DNA from: Exiguobacterium sp. s193
GTDB taxonomy: Bacteria; Bacillota; Bacilli; Exiguobacteriales; Exiguobacteriaceae
Direction: 5' to 3'
Length of the DNA stretch: 64,000 nucleotides
Assembly: GCF_018618755.1 (NCBI RefSeq)
Contig: NZ_JACSMR010000001.1
Span: 372,001-436,000 of the forward strand
Below the pieces are notes generated by a model, which was given only the letters and a program-made list of their open reading frames with translations, did no database searches and had not been told where the DNA came from. This document shows, in pieces, positions 28,295 through 36,157 of the stretch. Each line of letters begins with the position of its first letter. The first letter of the stretch is position 1. The translations under genes were made by a program, and so were the position numbers.

Positions 28295-28343
28295 AAAAGA
28301 GGCGTCAGACACGTTATCATACGGTGTCTGACGCCTCTTTTTT
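28295..28343. terminator. Terminator between pckA and yuxH
   Basis: Long perfect stem AGAGGCGTCAGACAC/GTGTCTGACGCCTCT with A and T tracts on both sides; works for both converging genes. Confidence 0.92.
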
Positions 28344-28356
28344 GTTTGACATGGAA

Positions 28357-29613
28357 TCAGCTGATGGAATCTACTTCATCCGGATGAAGATGACGCTCTT
28401 TATTGATCAGCCATTCCTGACTTTCCTTCAATAACGCATAGGCACGCTGGTTCGAGATACCAAATCGGTTACTCAGGTTCTCAAACTGTTCAAATTCTCC
28501 TCGGTCAGCACTGATCGCAAGCAACAGGCAGTCACGAAACGGGTGGTCATTTCCTTGTAAAACCGTTTTTAAAGTCGTCTCAATCGGCAACTGATCGATG
28601 ATTTCATCGATGTTGACAGATAATAAGGCATCGATATGCGACAACAAGCCAATCATGTAGGCACTCTCAGGACGTAGCGTATTGGTTTCGAGTGCAAAGA
28701 GCTCACATAACTTGGCACAATGTAGGGAGGAACGCAATAACTCGTCTGACCACTTGTAAGGACTCGCAAGTCGCATTTCTCGCAACACGATCAGAGAAAT
28801 CCAACTCTTCAATTGAGAGAACCCGAGTAAAGAGATGGCTTGTCGAACCGAGCCGACCGTATTTCGTAATCCAATCCCAGGTGAATTGATGAGTTGAAGT
28901 ACTTGGACGCTAATGTAGGGATTTCCTTCAATTTCGTCGATGACTTCATCGTAATGTTCATCCGAATCGAGCCATTTCAGCATTTTTAATAAAACGGGAA
29001 GCTGGGGTGGAATCGCTTTGCCTTTCATCAACATCGGTTTCGCATAAAAGTACCCTTGAAACCAATCGTATCCCATATCGAGACTCCGAAGATGATCTTC
29101 ATGCGTTTCGACACGCTCTGCCAATAATTGAATATGCGGATAGTTTCTTTTTACGATATGTAAAATCGCACTTTGTTCTCTCGGATTGATCGCCTCGATA
29201 TCAATTTTAATTAAATCAATTAAATCAAATAACTCCGGACCATGATTCCGTAATAAATCTGCAACGAAATCATCTAACGCTAATTGAAATCCTGCTTTTT
29301 TCCAGTTCTTTAATACAGCTAATATATGCGCATCGATTTCGACGGTCTCAAGGATCTCGATGACGAACCTTTCAGGATCCAAGTGATCAATCAGCTCACC
29401 TTGTAATAAATCGCCTGTGAAATTAATGAATAGTCGTTTTCCTTCTGATACATGGTCGACCCCTAAGTGAACCAATGTATTCGTCAAAACATCCATCGTC
29501 GCCAGTTCGCCATCAAAAATAGCAGGCATCTCGACGGAACGATATAATAATTCAAACGCATCAATGGCACCCAATCGATTCACAATTGGTTGCCGTGCCA
29601 ACAAGATTTCCAT
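28357..29613 (-). CDS. yuxH: EAL-HDOD signalling protein (YuxH)
   Basis: The 418-residue protein has an N-terminal EAL-like domain (residues 1-200) and a C-terminal HDOD domain (about 200-400). The EAL motif is FELLYR, and the loop that normally reads DDFGTG is DDFVADLL, although LIKID and a degenerate AERVE remain. It is therefore probably not an active c-di-GMP phosphodiesterase and may bind or sense instead. HDOD is visible as GNPYISVQVLQLINSPGIG. Same architecture as B. subtilis YuxH. An A/T-rich near-palindrome centred on AAAAAGCGCTTTTT lies 80 bp upstream. Confidence 0.85.
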   Translation of the reverse strand: MEILLARQPIVNRLGAIDAFELLYRSVEMPAIFDGELATMDVLTNTLVHLGVDHVSEGKRLFINFTGDLLQGELIDHLDPERFVIEILETVEIDAHILAVLKNWKKAGFQLALDDFVADLLRNHGPELFDLIDLIKIDIEAINPREQSAILHIVKRNYPHIQLLAERVETHEDHLRSLDMGYDWFQGYFYAKPMLMKGKAIPPQLPVLLKMLKWLDSDEHYDEVIDEIEGNPYISVQVLQLINSPGIGLRNTVGSVRQAISLLGFSQLKSWISLIVLREMRLASPYKWSDELLRSSLHCAKLCELFALETNTLRPESAYMIGLLSHIDALLSVNIDEIIDQLPIETTLKTVLQGNDHPFRDCLLLAISADRGEFEQFENLSNRFGISNQRAYALLKESQEWLINKERHLHPDEVDSIS

Positions 29614-29729
29614 CCCGTTCTCCCCTTCTGTCTTTATCCCTAATCATTCCATTTATATCTTCTAGTATATCAAATATCAATTTTGGATTAAAAAGCGCTT
29701 TTTTAAAATGTATCAATGTTAAGTATCTC

Positions 29730-29764
29730 AAAAAAATTGCCCCGATTATTTTTCGGGGCAATTT
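29730..29764 (-). terminator. Terminator after ytmA
   Basis: ATTGCCCCGA/TCGGGGCAAT stem with a T tract on the minus strand. Confidence 0.88.
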
Positions 29765-29769
29765 AAACA

Positions 29770-30513
29770 TTACTCATTAATCATCCAATCGATGATTTCC
29801 TGTGTCACGACAAACTTTTCCTGTATGGGAAACTGGTGCGCCTGTTCATAAATGCGCAGCTCCGTTTGTGCCGGATAACGCGCTGCGTAATTCGTCGCAT
29901 GCCGTAAACGAACATTTTGATCGTACCTGCCATGAATTAACAAGACTTGTCCCTGTGGCGATACAAACAACGGTGACCGGACTCGGTAGGCATCCGGATT
30001 TTTCTCCGGCACGCCTCCCGTGAAACGACGTAACATCTTTTGCATCGTCCGTTGTTCTTCATACGTCCAGACAAGATTCGTCACCCCGGCCCATGACACG
30101 GTACGGGCGACTGGGCGTTGATGTGCTAACAGTAAGGCCATCTGCCCTCCGCGAGAGAAGCCGAACACGGAGACGCGGTCTACGTAGTTTGCTAACCAGT
30201 CAAACGCCGCCGTTGCATCACGTACATCCTCGTGACCAAAATCTTCTTTCCCCGTTCCCCCTAAGTTTCCGCGATAAAAAGGCGCCATCACGAAAAAACC
30301 GGCTTGTGCGAATTGCATCAATCGTGTCGGTCGAACCATTCCGATATTCCGTGTCCCGCCACGTAAATAGAGGAGTCCTTGACCATTCGGACACGTCGGT
30401 AAAACAACGTATGCACCGACACGCTCCCGATCAGACGTTTCATAATAGACACGAAACGTCCGAAAAGGACCTTGTCTCGGCAGCTCATACCAATCGGCGT
30501 TCGGCGAGTACAC
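29770..30513 (-). CDS. ytmA: Alpha/beta hydrolase, YtmA-type (S9-like)
   Basis: The 247-residue protein has the serine elbow GFSRGGQMALL, the aspartate in LIHGRYDQNV and the histidine in YEQAHQFP, a complete prolyl-oligopeptidase-type triad. The segment YLRGGTRNIGMVRPTRLMQF and APFYRGNLGG match B. subtilis YtmA. The substrate is unknown. GTG at 30513 is chosen because GGAG lies 7 nt upstream; a GTG at 30534 has a poorly placed site. It overlaps the end of ytkD by 29 nt, so the two are coupled. Confidence 0.85.
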   Translation of the reverse strand: MYSPNADWYELPRQGPFRTFRVYYETSDRERVGAYVVLPTCPNGQGLLYLRGGTRNIGMVRPTRLMQFAQAGFFVMAPFYRGNLGGTGKEDFGHEDVRDATAAFDWLANYVDRVSVFGFSRGGQMALLLAHQRPVARTVSWAGVTNLVWTYEEQRTMQKMLRRFTGGVPEKNPDAYRVRSPLFVSPQGQVLLIHGRYDQNVRLRHATNYAARYPAQTELRIYEQAHQFPIQEKFVVTQEIIDWMINE

Positions 30514-30958
30514 GAAGTGTCTCCGGAAGGACACGGTCCTTCATCATAAAACTATATTTTCGGTTCATTTCAAGACGTTGCGGGAGGTCTTCTAATAAAA
30601 AGGCCCCATCCGTCTCATCGACGGCAAGATGTGGGACGAGTGATTCGATTTCCGCGAAGTAAATGTTTTTGATGATCGTATCCCCTCGTCCTTCGACGCG
30701 GTATTGACCAATGTACGCGAGACTGGCGATACGCCCGCCTGTCTCTTCCATCACTTCGCGACGTGCTGCTTCTTCCGCCGTTTCACCCGGTTCGACCTTC
30801 CCCCCCGGAAACTCATATCCCCGTTGCTTATGATGTGTCAGAAGCCATTTCCCTTCATACACGGCAATGACCCAGACATGGAGAGGTTTTGTCGAGAAAG
30901 GATGATCGTCAAAACTCAACTCGACTTGATTTTGATAATAATCTAAAAATCTAATCAC
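30485..30958 (-). CDS. ytkD: Nudix hydrolase YtkD
   Basis: The Nudix box GGKVEPGETAEEAARREVMEETGG is split as GGKVEPGETAEEAARREV plus MEETGG near residue 63. The start MIRFLDYYQNQVELSFDD and GYEFPGGK agree with B. subtilis YtkD, which hydrolyses 8-oxo-dGTP and other triphosphates, a mutation-avoidance role. GTG at 30958 gives 157 residues, the YtkD length, and has GAGGTG 7 nt upstream; the longer frame from 30991 lacks support. Confidence 0.9.
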   Translation of the reverse strand: MIRFLDYYQNQVELSFDDHPFSTKPLHVWVIAVYEGKWLLTHHKQRGYEFPGGKVEPGETAEEAARREVMEETGGRIASLAYIGQYRVEGRGDTIIKNIYFAEIESLVPHLAVDETDGAFLLEDLPQRLEMNRKYSFMMKDRVLPETLRVLAERRLV

Positions 30959-31049
30959 GTACGTGCACCTCATTTCTTCTTCTATCTTCACTTTACCTGT
31001 TTCGAAAGCATTCTAAAAGTGAAAGTGCGTGGGAATCGATGAGAATGAC

Positions 31050-31089
31050 AAAAAAAGACATCTCCCGAACGCTCAGGAGATGTCTTTTT
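31050..31089 (-). terminator. Terminator of pgi
   Basis: AGACATCTCC/GGAGATGTCT stem with T tract on the minus strand. Confidence 0.88.
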
Positions 31090-31091
31090 AT

Positions 31092-32441
31092 TTATTTCAA
31101 GCGTGCTTCAAGTTCTGCTTTTTCTGCTTCAAAGCCAGGTTTACCGAGAAGGGCAAACATGTTTTTCTTGTACGCTTCAACACCCGGTTGGTCGAATGGG
31201 TTAACACCAAGAAGATAACCGCTCATCGCGCAGGCTTTTTCGAAGAAGTAGAACAGGAATCCAAGATGATACGGTGTCATCTCTGGCAATTCGACCGTCA
31301 AGTTCGGGACTTGACCATCTGTATGGGCAAGCAACGTCCCTTCTGCTGCTTTATCGTTGACGAATTGGATTGATTTCCCCTCGAGGAAGTTCAGACCGTC
31401 AAGATCTTGCGCATCTTTTTCAATCGTCAATGCATGGCGGGCTTGACCGACTTTGATGACTGTCTCAAATAAATCACGACGTCCCTCTTGTACGTATTGA
31501 CCCATTGAATGCAAATCTGTCGAGAAGTCGACCGCTGCCGGGAAGATCCCTTTGAAGTCTTTACCTTCTGATTCTCCGTACAACTGTTTCCACCATTCTG
31601 ATACATAATGTAACGCTGGTTCGTAGTTGACAAGAAGCTCAATCGTTTTTCCTTTTGCATACAATGCATTTCGGACGACCGCATATTGATATGCTTCGTT
31701 TTCAGCCAGGTTTTCGTTCGCAAATTTCTCTTGTGCGTCACGTGCACCTGCCATCAATTCTTCGATTGAAATACCGGCAGCAGCAATTGGTAATAGACCG
31801 ACCGGCGTCAAGACGGAGAAACGTCCCCCGACATCATCGGGAATGACGAACGTCTGGTATCCTTCAGAGTCTGCCAGCGTTTTTAACGCGCCACGTGCTT
31901 TATCCGTCGTTGCGTAAATCCGGCTTTTTGCTTCTGCTTGTCCATATTTCTCTTCCATGAACGATTTCAAGAGCCGGAATGAAATCGCAGGTTCTGTCGT
32001 CGTCCCTGATTTCGAGATGATGTTGACCGAAACATCTTTTCCTTCGAGTACTTCAAACAAATCATGCAGATACGTCGATGAAATGTTATGACCCGCGTAA
32101 ATGATTTGTGGTGCCTTCCGTTCCTCTTTTGATAATAGGTTATGGAAGGAATGACCTAACATCTCGATTGCGGCACGCGCTCCGAGGTAAGATCCACCGA
32201 TTCCGACGACGAGCAATACATCTGAATCTGATTTGATTTTTTCAGCTGATTCTTGAATACGGGCAAATTCAGCTTTGTCATAGTTCGTCGGTAAGTCGAC
32301 CCATCCGAGGAAGTCACTGCCGGCACCTGTGCCGTTGTGAATCGCTCCATGTAATGTCTTAACCGTGTCTGCCATGTAATCTACTTCATGTTGTCCTACG
32401 AATTGTAATGCTTTCGAATAATCAAAACGTACCGTTGTCAT
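31092..32441 (-). CDS. pgi: Glucose-6-phosphate isomerase
   Basis: Pgi interconverts glucose-6-phosphate and fructose-6-phosphate. The 449-residue product has [14 protein letters not shown] near residue 75, the catalytic-lysine-type [10 protein letters not shown] loop and [15 protein letters not shown], and ends with [12 protein letters not shown], all PGI signatures. AAGGAGG is 8 nt before the ATG at 32441. It is followed by a strong terminator and preceded by yugK, the same order as B. subtilis. Confidence 0.97.
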   Translation of the reverse strand: MTTVRFDYSKALQFVGQHEVDYMADTVKTLHGAIHNGTGAGSDFLGWVDLPTNYDKAEFARIQESAEKIKSDSDVLLVVGIGGSYLGARAAIEMLGHSFHNLLSKEERKAPQIIYAGHNISSTYLHDLFEVLEGKDVSVNIISKSGTTTEPAISFRLLKSFMEEKYGQAEAKSRIYATTDKARGALKTLADSEGYQTFVIPDDVGGRFSVLTPVGLLPIAAAGISIEELMAGARDAQEKFANENLAENEAYQYAVVRNALYAKGKTIELLVNYEPALHYVSEWWKQLYGESEGKDFKGIFPAAVDFSTDLHSMGQYVQEGRRDLFETVIKVGQARHALTIEKDAQDLDGLNFLEGKSIQFVNDKAAEGTLLAHTDGQVPNLTVELPEMTPYHLGFLFYFFEKACAMSGYLLGVNPFDQPGVEAYKKNMFALLGKPGFEAEKAELEARLK

Positions 32442-32554
32442 TCCATCGTCCTCCTTATTCATTCGCAAACAAATGCGACCTTCCCTCTCATTAAAACGCA
32501 AGAAGGAAGGTCGTTCAAGTCTTTTGTGAAAAGATTAGCAAATGTTAGCGCAAC

Positions 32555-33721
32555 TTATAACGCTGCTGTTACGATTTCACGGACATCTTCACTACCGAGT
32601 GATTTGAAGTTACCGAAGTCACCGCGTGTCATTGCTGATTTCACGATTGAGTCGATTGTATCTTCTTTGATGTCGTAGTCAGCGAGACGGTTTGGTGCAC
32701 CGAGTGATGTCCAGAATGCACTGATTGCATCAATCGTCGCATGAGCCGCTTCCATCTCTGACTTACCTTCTGTGTCGACGTTAAAGACGTTTTCACCGAG
32801 TGTGACGAAACGATGTGCGTTTGATTCGTCTAACACGTGGCGCATCCAGTTCGGGAAGAGGATTGCCAGACCACCTGCGTGCGGGATGTCATGAACAGCT
32901 GAAACCGCGTGTTCGATGTTGTGTGATGCCCAGTCACCGCGTGCTCCCATTTGGAGTACACCGTTTAGTGCCATCGTACCTGCAAAGAGGATCGTTCCAC
33001 GAAGCTCAACGTTCTCAAGGTCGTTAACGAGTTTTGGTGCCGCTTCGACGACAGCTTGCATAACGCCTTCTGTCATTCGTTCTTGGACAGGTGCATGTGC
33101 TGTATGGAAGTACTGCTCAAGACAGTGACTCATCATATCGACGATCCCGTAAATCGTTTGATCTTTTGGAACACTGACCGTGTATTTTGGATCAAGAACT
33201 GAGAACGTCGGGAATGTAAGCGGGCTGCCCCAACCGTACTTCTCTTGCGTTTTCCAGTTCGTGATGACAGAACCAGAGTTCATTTCTGAACCGGTTGCTG
33301 CAAGTGTCAAGACTGTTCCGAATGGAATAACTGTTTCTGGTGTTGCTTTCCCGATGACGAGATCCCATGCTTCGCCTTCATATGGAATACCTGCTGCAAT
33401 TAATTTCGTACAGTCGATGACAGAACCGCCACCAAGTGCAAGTAATGCATCAACGCCTGCTTCACGTGCAATCTTAATGCCGCGCTCTGCTGTTTCGATG
33501 CGTGGGTTTGGTTCAACGCCGTCACATTCGACATATTCGATTCCTGCTTCGTTCAGTTCGCGTGTAACGTCGTCATAGACACCATTCCGTTTAATACTTC
33601 CGCCACCGAAAACGAGCATGACTTTCTTAGCATTTAACGTTTTAAGTTCTTCTTTGATTTGGCTGACCTGACCGTCACCAAAAATTAGTTTCGTTGGATT
33701 GCGATATTGAAAGTTTTCCAT
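32555..33721 (-). CDS. yugK: Iron-containing NADH-dependent alcohol (butanol) dehydrogenase
   Basis: The 388-residue protein belongs to the group III Fe alcohol dehydrogenases. [13 protein letters not shown] and [13 protein letters not shown] form the NAD site; the metal ligands lie in [16 protein letters not shown] and [18 protein letters not shown]. It resembles YugJ/YugK of B. subtilis and the BdhA/YqhD group acting on butanal and other aldehydes. A strong GGGGG site precedes the ATG. It sits between pgi and yugI as in Bacillus. Confidence 0.93.
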   Translation of the reverse strand: MENFQYRNPTKLIFGDGQVSQIKEELKTLNAKKVMLVFGGGSIKRNGVYDDVTRELNEAGIEYVECDGVEPNPRIETAERGIKIAREAGVDALLALGGGSVIDCTKLIAAGIPYEGEAWDLVIGKATPETVIPFGTVLTLAATGSEMNSGSVITNWKTQEKYGWGSPLTFPTFSVLDPKYTVSVPKDQTIYGIVDMMSHCLEQYFHTAHAPVQERMTEGVMQAVVEAAPKLVNDLENVELRGTILFAGTMALNGVLQMGARGDWASHNIEHAVSAVHDIPHAGGLAILFPNWMRHVLDESNAHRFVTLGENVFNVDTEGKSEMEAAHATIDAISAFWTSLGAPNRLADYDIKEDTIDSIVKSAMTRGDFGNFKSLGSEDVREIVTAAL

Positions 33722-33813
33722 TGTGTGTTGCCCCCTTGATAAGTAATGAACACCTTACATTATCCACACATTCCCCTTTCGCATCTATTTTAATGCTTAT
33801 AACGCAAAAAAAA

Positions 33814-33847
33814 CGAAAAAAAGAGAACCGACCGATGTCGATTCTCT
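33814..33847 (-). terminator. Terminator after yugI
   Basis: AGAGAA-C-CGAC / GTCG-A-TTCTCT stem with a long T tract on the minus strand. Confidence 0.85.
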
Positions 33848-33856
33848 TAAACATTC

Positions 33857-34249
33857 TTATTTTTGGAAGTTTGATTTTTCAATCCATTCTTCCAATTTGC
33901 CTTTCAACACGTTGAAGCCAGGAGCTTCTTCTTGTTTGAAAGCAGGACCTGCATCGCGACGTCCAGCGTTTTTGCGTGGGCCTTTAGCGCGTGCTTCACG
34001 TTTTGGAGCTTCTTGAGTTGCTTTGATCGAAAGCTTCATTTTTTTGTTAGCTTCGTCGATGTCGAGAACTTTAACAGTTACTTCATCGCCAACTTTTACG
34101 TAATCGTTGATATCTTTTACGTAATCGTGTGAGATTTCTGAAATGTGGACGAGACCTTGTGTTTGCTCGTCAAGTGCTACGAAAGCACCAAAGTTTTGAA
34201 TACCAGTTACTTTACCAGTAACAACTTGGTCTTTTTCAAAGTTTGCCAT
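33857..34249 (-). CDS. yugI: S1-domain RNA-binding general stress protein 13
   Basis: The 130-residue protein begins with an S1 RNA-binding domain (GKVTGIQNFGAFVALDEQTQGLVHISEIS, read in two halves at residues 12-40, then VKDINDYVKVGDEVTVKVLDID). A basic low-complexity tail (APKREARAKGPRKNAGRRDAG) and a short C-terminal helix follow. B. subtilis YugI (GSP13) has this architecture and associates with ribosomes. GGGAGT precedes the ATG. It is transcribed alone from the promoter at 34284-34312. Confidence 0.93.
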   Translation of the reverse strand: MANFEKDQVVTGKVTGIQNFGAFVALDEQTQGLVHISEISHDYVKDINDYVKVGDEVTVKVLDIDEANKKMKLSIKATQEAPKREARAKGPRKNAGRRDAGPAFKQEEAPGFNVLKGKLEEWIEKSNFQK

Positions 34250-34283
34250 AGTTTATACACTCCCTAACTAAATTCATCAACTT

Positions 34284-34312
34284 ATAATAACATACTTTTT
34301 ACAAATGGTAAA
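34284..34312 (-). promoter_or_regulatory. Putative promoter of yugI
   Basis: TTTACC and TATTAT on the minus strand with a 17-bp spacer. Confidence 0.45.
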
Positions 34313-34332
34313 AAATATTTTTTAAATTGTTT

Positions 34333-34422
34333 ATTTTTTATTTCTCGAGGGAACATTTCAGTAGCAAGACTTCAAGTATTCCCCCTGATTCTGCCGGACT
34401 TTTCGAGTCCGGCCCTTTTTTT
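34333..34422 (+). ncRNA. Candidate small RNA ending in an orphan terminator
   Basis: A textbook plus-strand terminator (GCCGGACT-TTTCG-AGTCCGGC plus CC and seven T, 34393-34422) has no plus-strand gene before it; yugI runs the other way. A weak promoter (TTTACA at 34298, 17 bp, TTTAAA) could start an RNA near 34333 in which AGGGAA and TTCCCC can pair. No ORF is apparent. The RNA is an inference; the terminator itself is clear. Confidence 0.35.
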
Positions 34423-34483
34423 GTCTAGTTCTTGATTGACCTAAAAAATAAACAGATAAAAAGGACCGGTCTGGTCTGCCCAC

Positions 34484-34570
34484 TTTCCGCGGACAAGCCA
34501 TCATGCCGCTTCAGATGCGTTGCATCTTCCAGGGTCATGATTGCCTTGTTTTTCCGCAGGAGTCGGGCAT
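34484..34570. repeat. Palindromic repeat of the CCGCGG...CCGCAGGAGTC type
   Basis: GCGGACAAGCCATCATG pairs imperfectly with a downstream TCATGATTGCCTTG and TTTTTCCGC to give a long hairpin, ending CCGCAGGAGTC. I recall similar hairpins scattered between genes in Bacillales. The repeat copies at 23.4 and 51.4 kb contain a related CGGACAA...CTTGCC...CCGCAGGAGTC core. It lies between the orphan terminator and the end of nrdF. Confidence 0.55.
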
Positions 34571-34640
34571 GACCTCACCTGTCCTAGCGTAAAGGAAAAC
34601 GAATTGTGAAGCAATCAAAATTTAAAGATTCATTCACGGC

Positions 34641-35684
34641 TTACAAATCGTCAAATCCGTTCGCATCCGTCACTTTTGCGTACGACCGTGATTTCTGTTC
34701 GAAGAAATCAGATTTTGTCGCGTTCATCGAGTCATCCGAATACGCACGAATCCATGGCATGACGTCCTCGTCGTGTCCTTCGTATAAATCTGAAAGACCG
34801 ATGACGCGGAGTCGTTTATTCGCAAGATACTTGACGTAGTCACGCATCTCACTGACGTCAAGTCCATCCAAGTCACGCAGGACATACTCGCTCCACTCGA
34901 TTTCAAGATCGACGGCACGCTCAAACGTCGCATAAACGAACTTCGTGAATGAACCATCGGCATCGATGTCTGGATGTTCTGTCAGGACAGCACGCAACAA
35001 TTGACTGATGAAGTACGAGTGTTGCAACTCGTCACGCTGGATGTAACTGATCATCGTCGATGTACCAACCATTTTTTGATGGCGCGCTAAATTATAGAAG
35101 AAGGCAAAACCAGAATAGAAGTTGATTCCTTCAAGGACGATTGATGCAACGAGTGACTTCGCAAAGTTTTCCGGTGTCCGGTCGTTTTGAAAATCTTCAT
35201 ATAAATCAAGAATGAAGGCATTTCGTTTCATGACCATATCGTCATCTTTTGCGATATCGAAAATCCGGTTTTGTTCCGATAGTGGGACGAGACTCGATAA
35301 GACATAGCTGTACGACTGGTTATGGACGACTTCTTGTTGTGCGATGATCGCAAGGATCGCATGGATCGATGCGTCTGATGTAAACATGGCTGACTCTAAG
35401 ATGTAACGCGTTTGGACCGAGTCTAAGATTGATAGGAGACCGATGATCCGTTCGAACGCATCTTGTTCCCGCTCACTCAGCTGATTCCACTGTTGCATGT
35501 CTTTTGACATCGAAATTTCATCCGGAATCCAAAAGTTTGATAAAAGCTGTTTATAGATTGAATAAAACTGCGGATACGCGATATCGTTCCAGTTGACGAT
35601 TGAACTCGTCTCCCCACCGATAATGGCTGTCGCACGATTCGGATGGCGGGCATCAAGCAGTTTGATTTTTTGTAACTGTTCCAT
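34641..35684 (-). CDS. nrdF: Ribonucleotide reductase class I, beta subunit
   Basis: The 347-residue radical-carrying subunit supplies the radical for dNTP synthesis. Likely metal ligands are the Asp in ILDSVQTR, the Glu and His in AQQEVVHNQSY, the Glu in VLEGINFYSGFAFF, and the Glu and His in RDELQHSYF. The tyrosine in HNQSYSYVL sits where the radical tyrosine is expected. The C-terminal tail should contact NrdE. AGGGAG is 9 nt before the ATG, and the first 32 nt overlap the flavodoxin gene. I use the symbol nrdF; nrdB would also be defensible. Confidence 0.92.
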   Translation of the reverse strand: MEQLQKIKLLDARHPNRATAIIGGETSSIVNWNDIAYPQFYSIYKQLLSNFWIPDEISMSKDMQQWNQLSEREQDAFERIIGLLSILDSVQTRYILESAMFTSDASIHAILAIIAQQEVVHNQSYSYVLSSLVPLSEQNRIFDIAKDDDMVMKRNAFILDLYEDFQNDRTPENFAKSLVASIVLEGINFYSGFAFFYNLARHQKMVGTSTMISYIQRDELQHSYFISQLLRAVLTEHPDIDADGSFTKFVYATFERAVDLEIEWSEYVLRDLDGLDVSEMRDYVKYLANKRLRVIGLSDLYEGHDEDVMPWIRAYSDDSMNATKSDFFEQKSRSYAKVTDANGFDDL

Positions 35685-36141
35685 GTTGTTCGACTCCCTC
35701 TTGCTGTAATTGCAGGATCGTTCGTTTCGTCCATTCTTTGACGGTATGCGGACGATTCCGTGGTGACTGTTCGATCTTTAACAGTTCACCGGCGAGCGGC
35801 ACACCAAACTTTGCGAGATGGTATGCCATTTCATCAACGGCGCGGCAGTACTTGACGAACATTTTATCGCCCGTACCGAAGACGGCAGCTTGCGGAATTT
35901 TGTGCGGACTTTCCTTTAAGACAAGCTTCAGGCAGTCGCGCATTTCATCCGGTAATTGACCGTCACCCCATGTGTAAGAACCAAAATAGACGATATCATA
36001 AGGTGCTAATTGATATGTCGTCACATCATCAGCGAACATCATCGTTGGTTCGACGTGCATGTCGGAACAGGCTTTCGCAATCAGTTCCGCAACCTCCTCT
36101 GTGTTACCGCTCATTGACGCATATACGATTGCTGCCTTCAT
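35653..36141 (-). CDS. Flavodoxin encoded within the nrd operon
   Basis: This 162-residue protein is a canonical flavodoxin: VYASMSGNTEEVAELI binds FMN phosphate, and YDIVYFGSYTWGDGQLPDEM contains the aromatic flavin-stacking loop. It is not NrdI-like in these motifs, although its place between nrdE and nrdF is where NrdI is usually encoded. It may activate the NrdF metal site or reduce the alpha subunit; the role is inferred from the operon. The ATG at 36141 follows AAAGGGGA. It lies 16 bp after nrdE and overlaps nrdF. Confidence 0.85.
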   Translation of the reverse strand: MKAAIVYASMSGNTEEVAELIAKACSDMHVEPTMMFADDVTTYQLAPYDIVYFGSYTWGDGQLPDEMRDCLKLVLKESPHKIPQAAVFGTGDKMFVKYCRAVDEMAYHLAKFGVPLAGELLKIEQSPRNRPHTVKEWTKRTILQLQQEGVEQHGTVTKNQTA

Positions 36142-36157
36142 GATATCGTCCCCTTTC

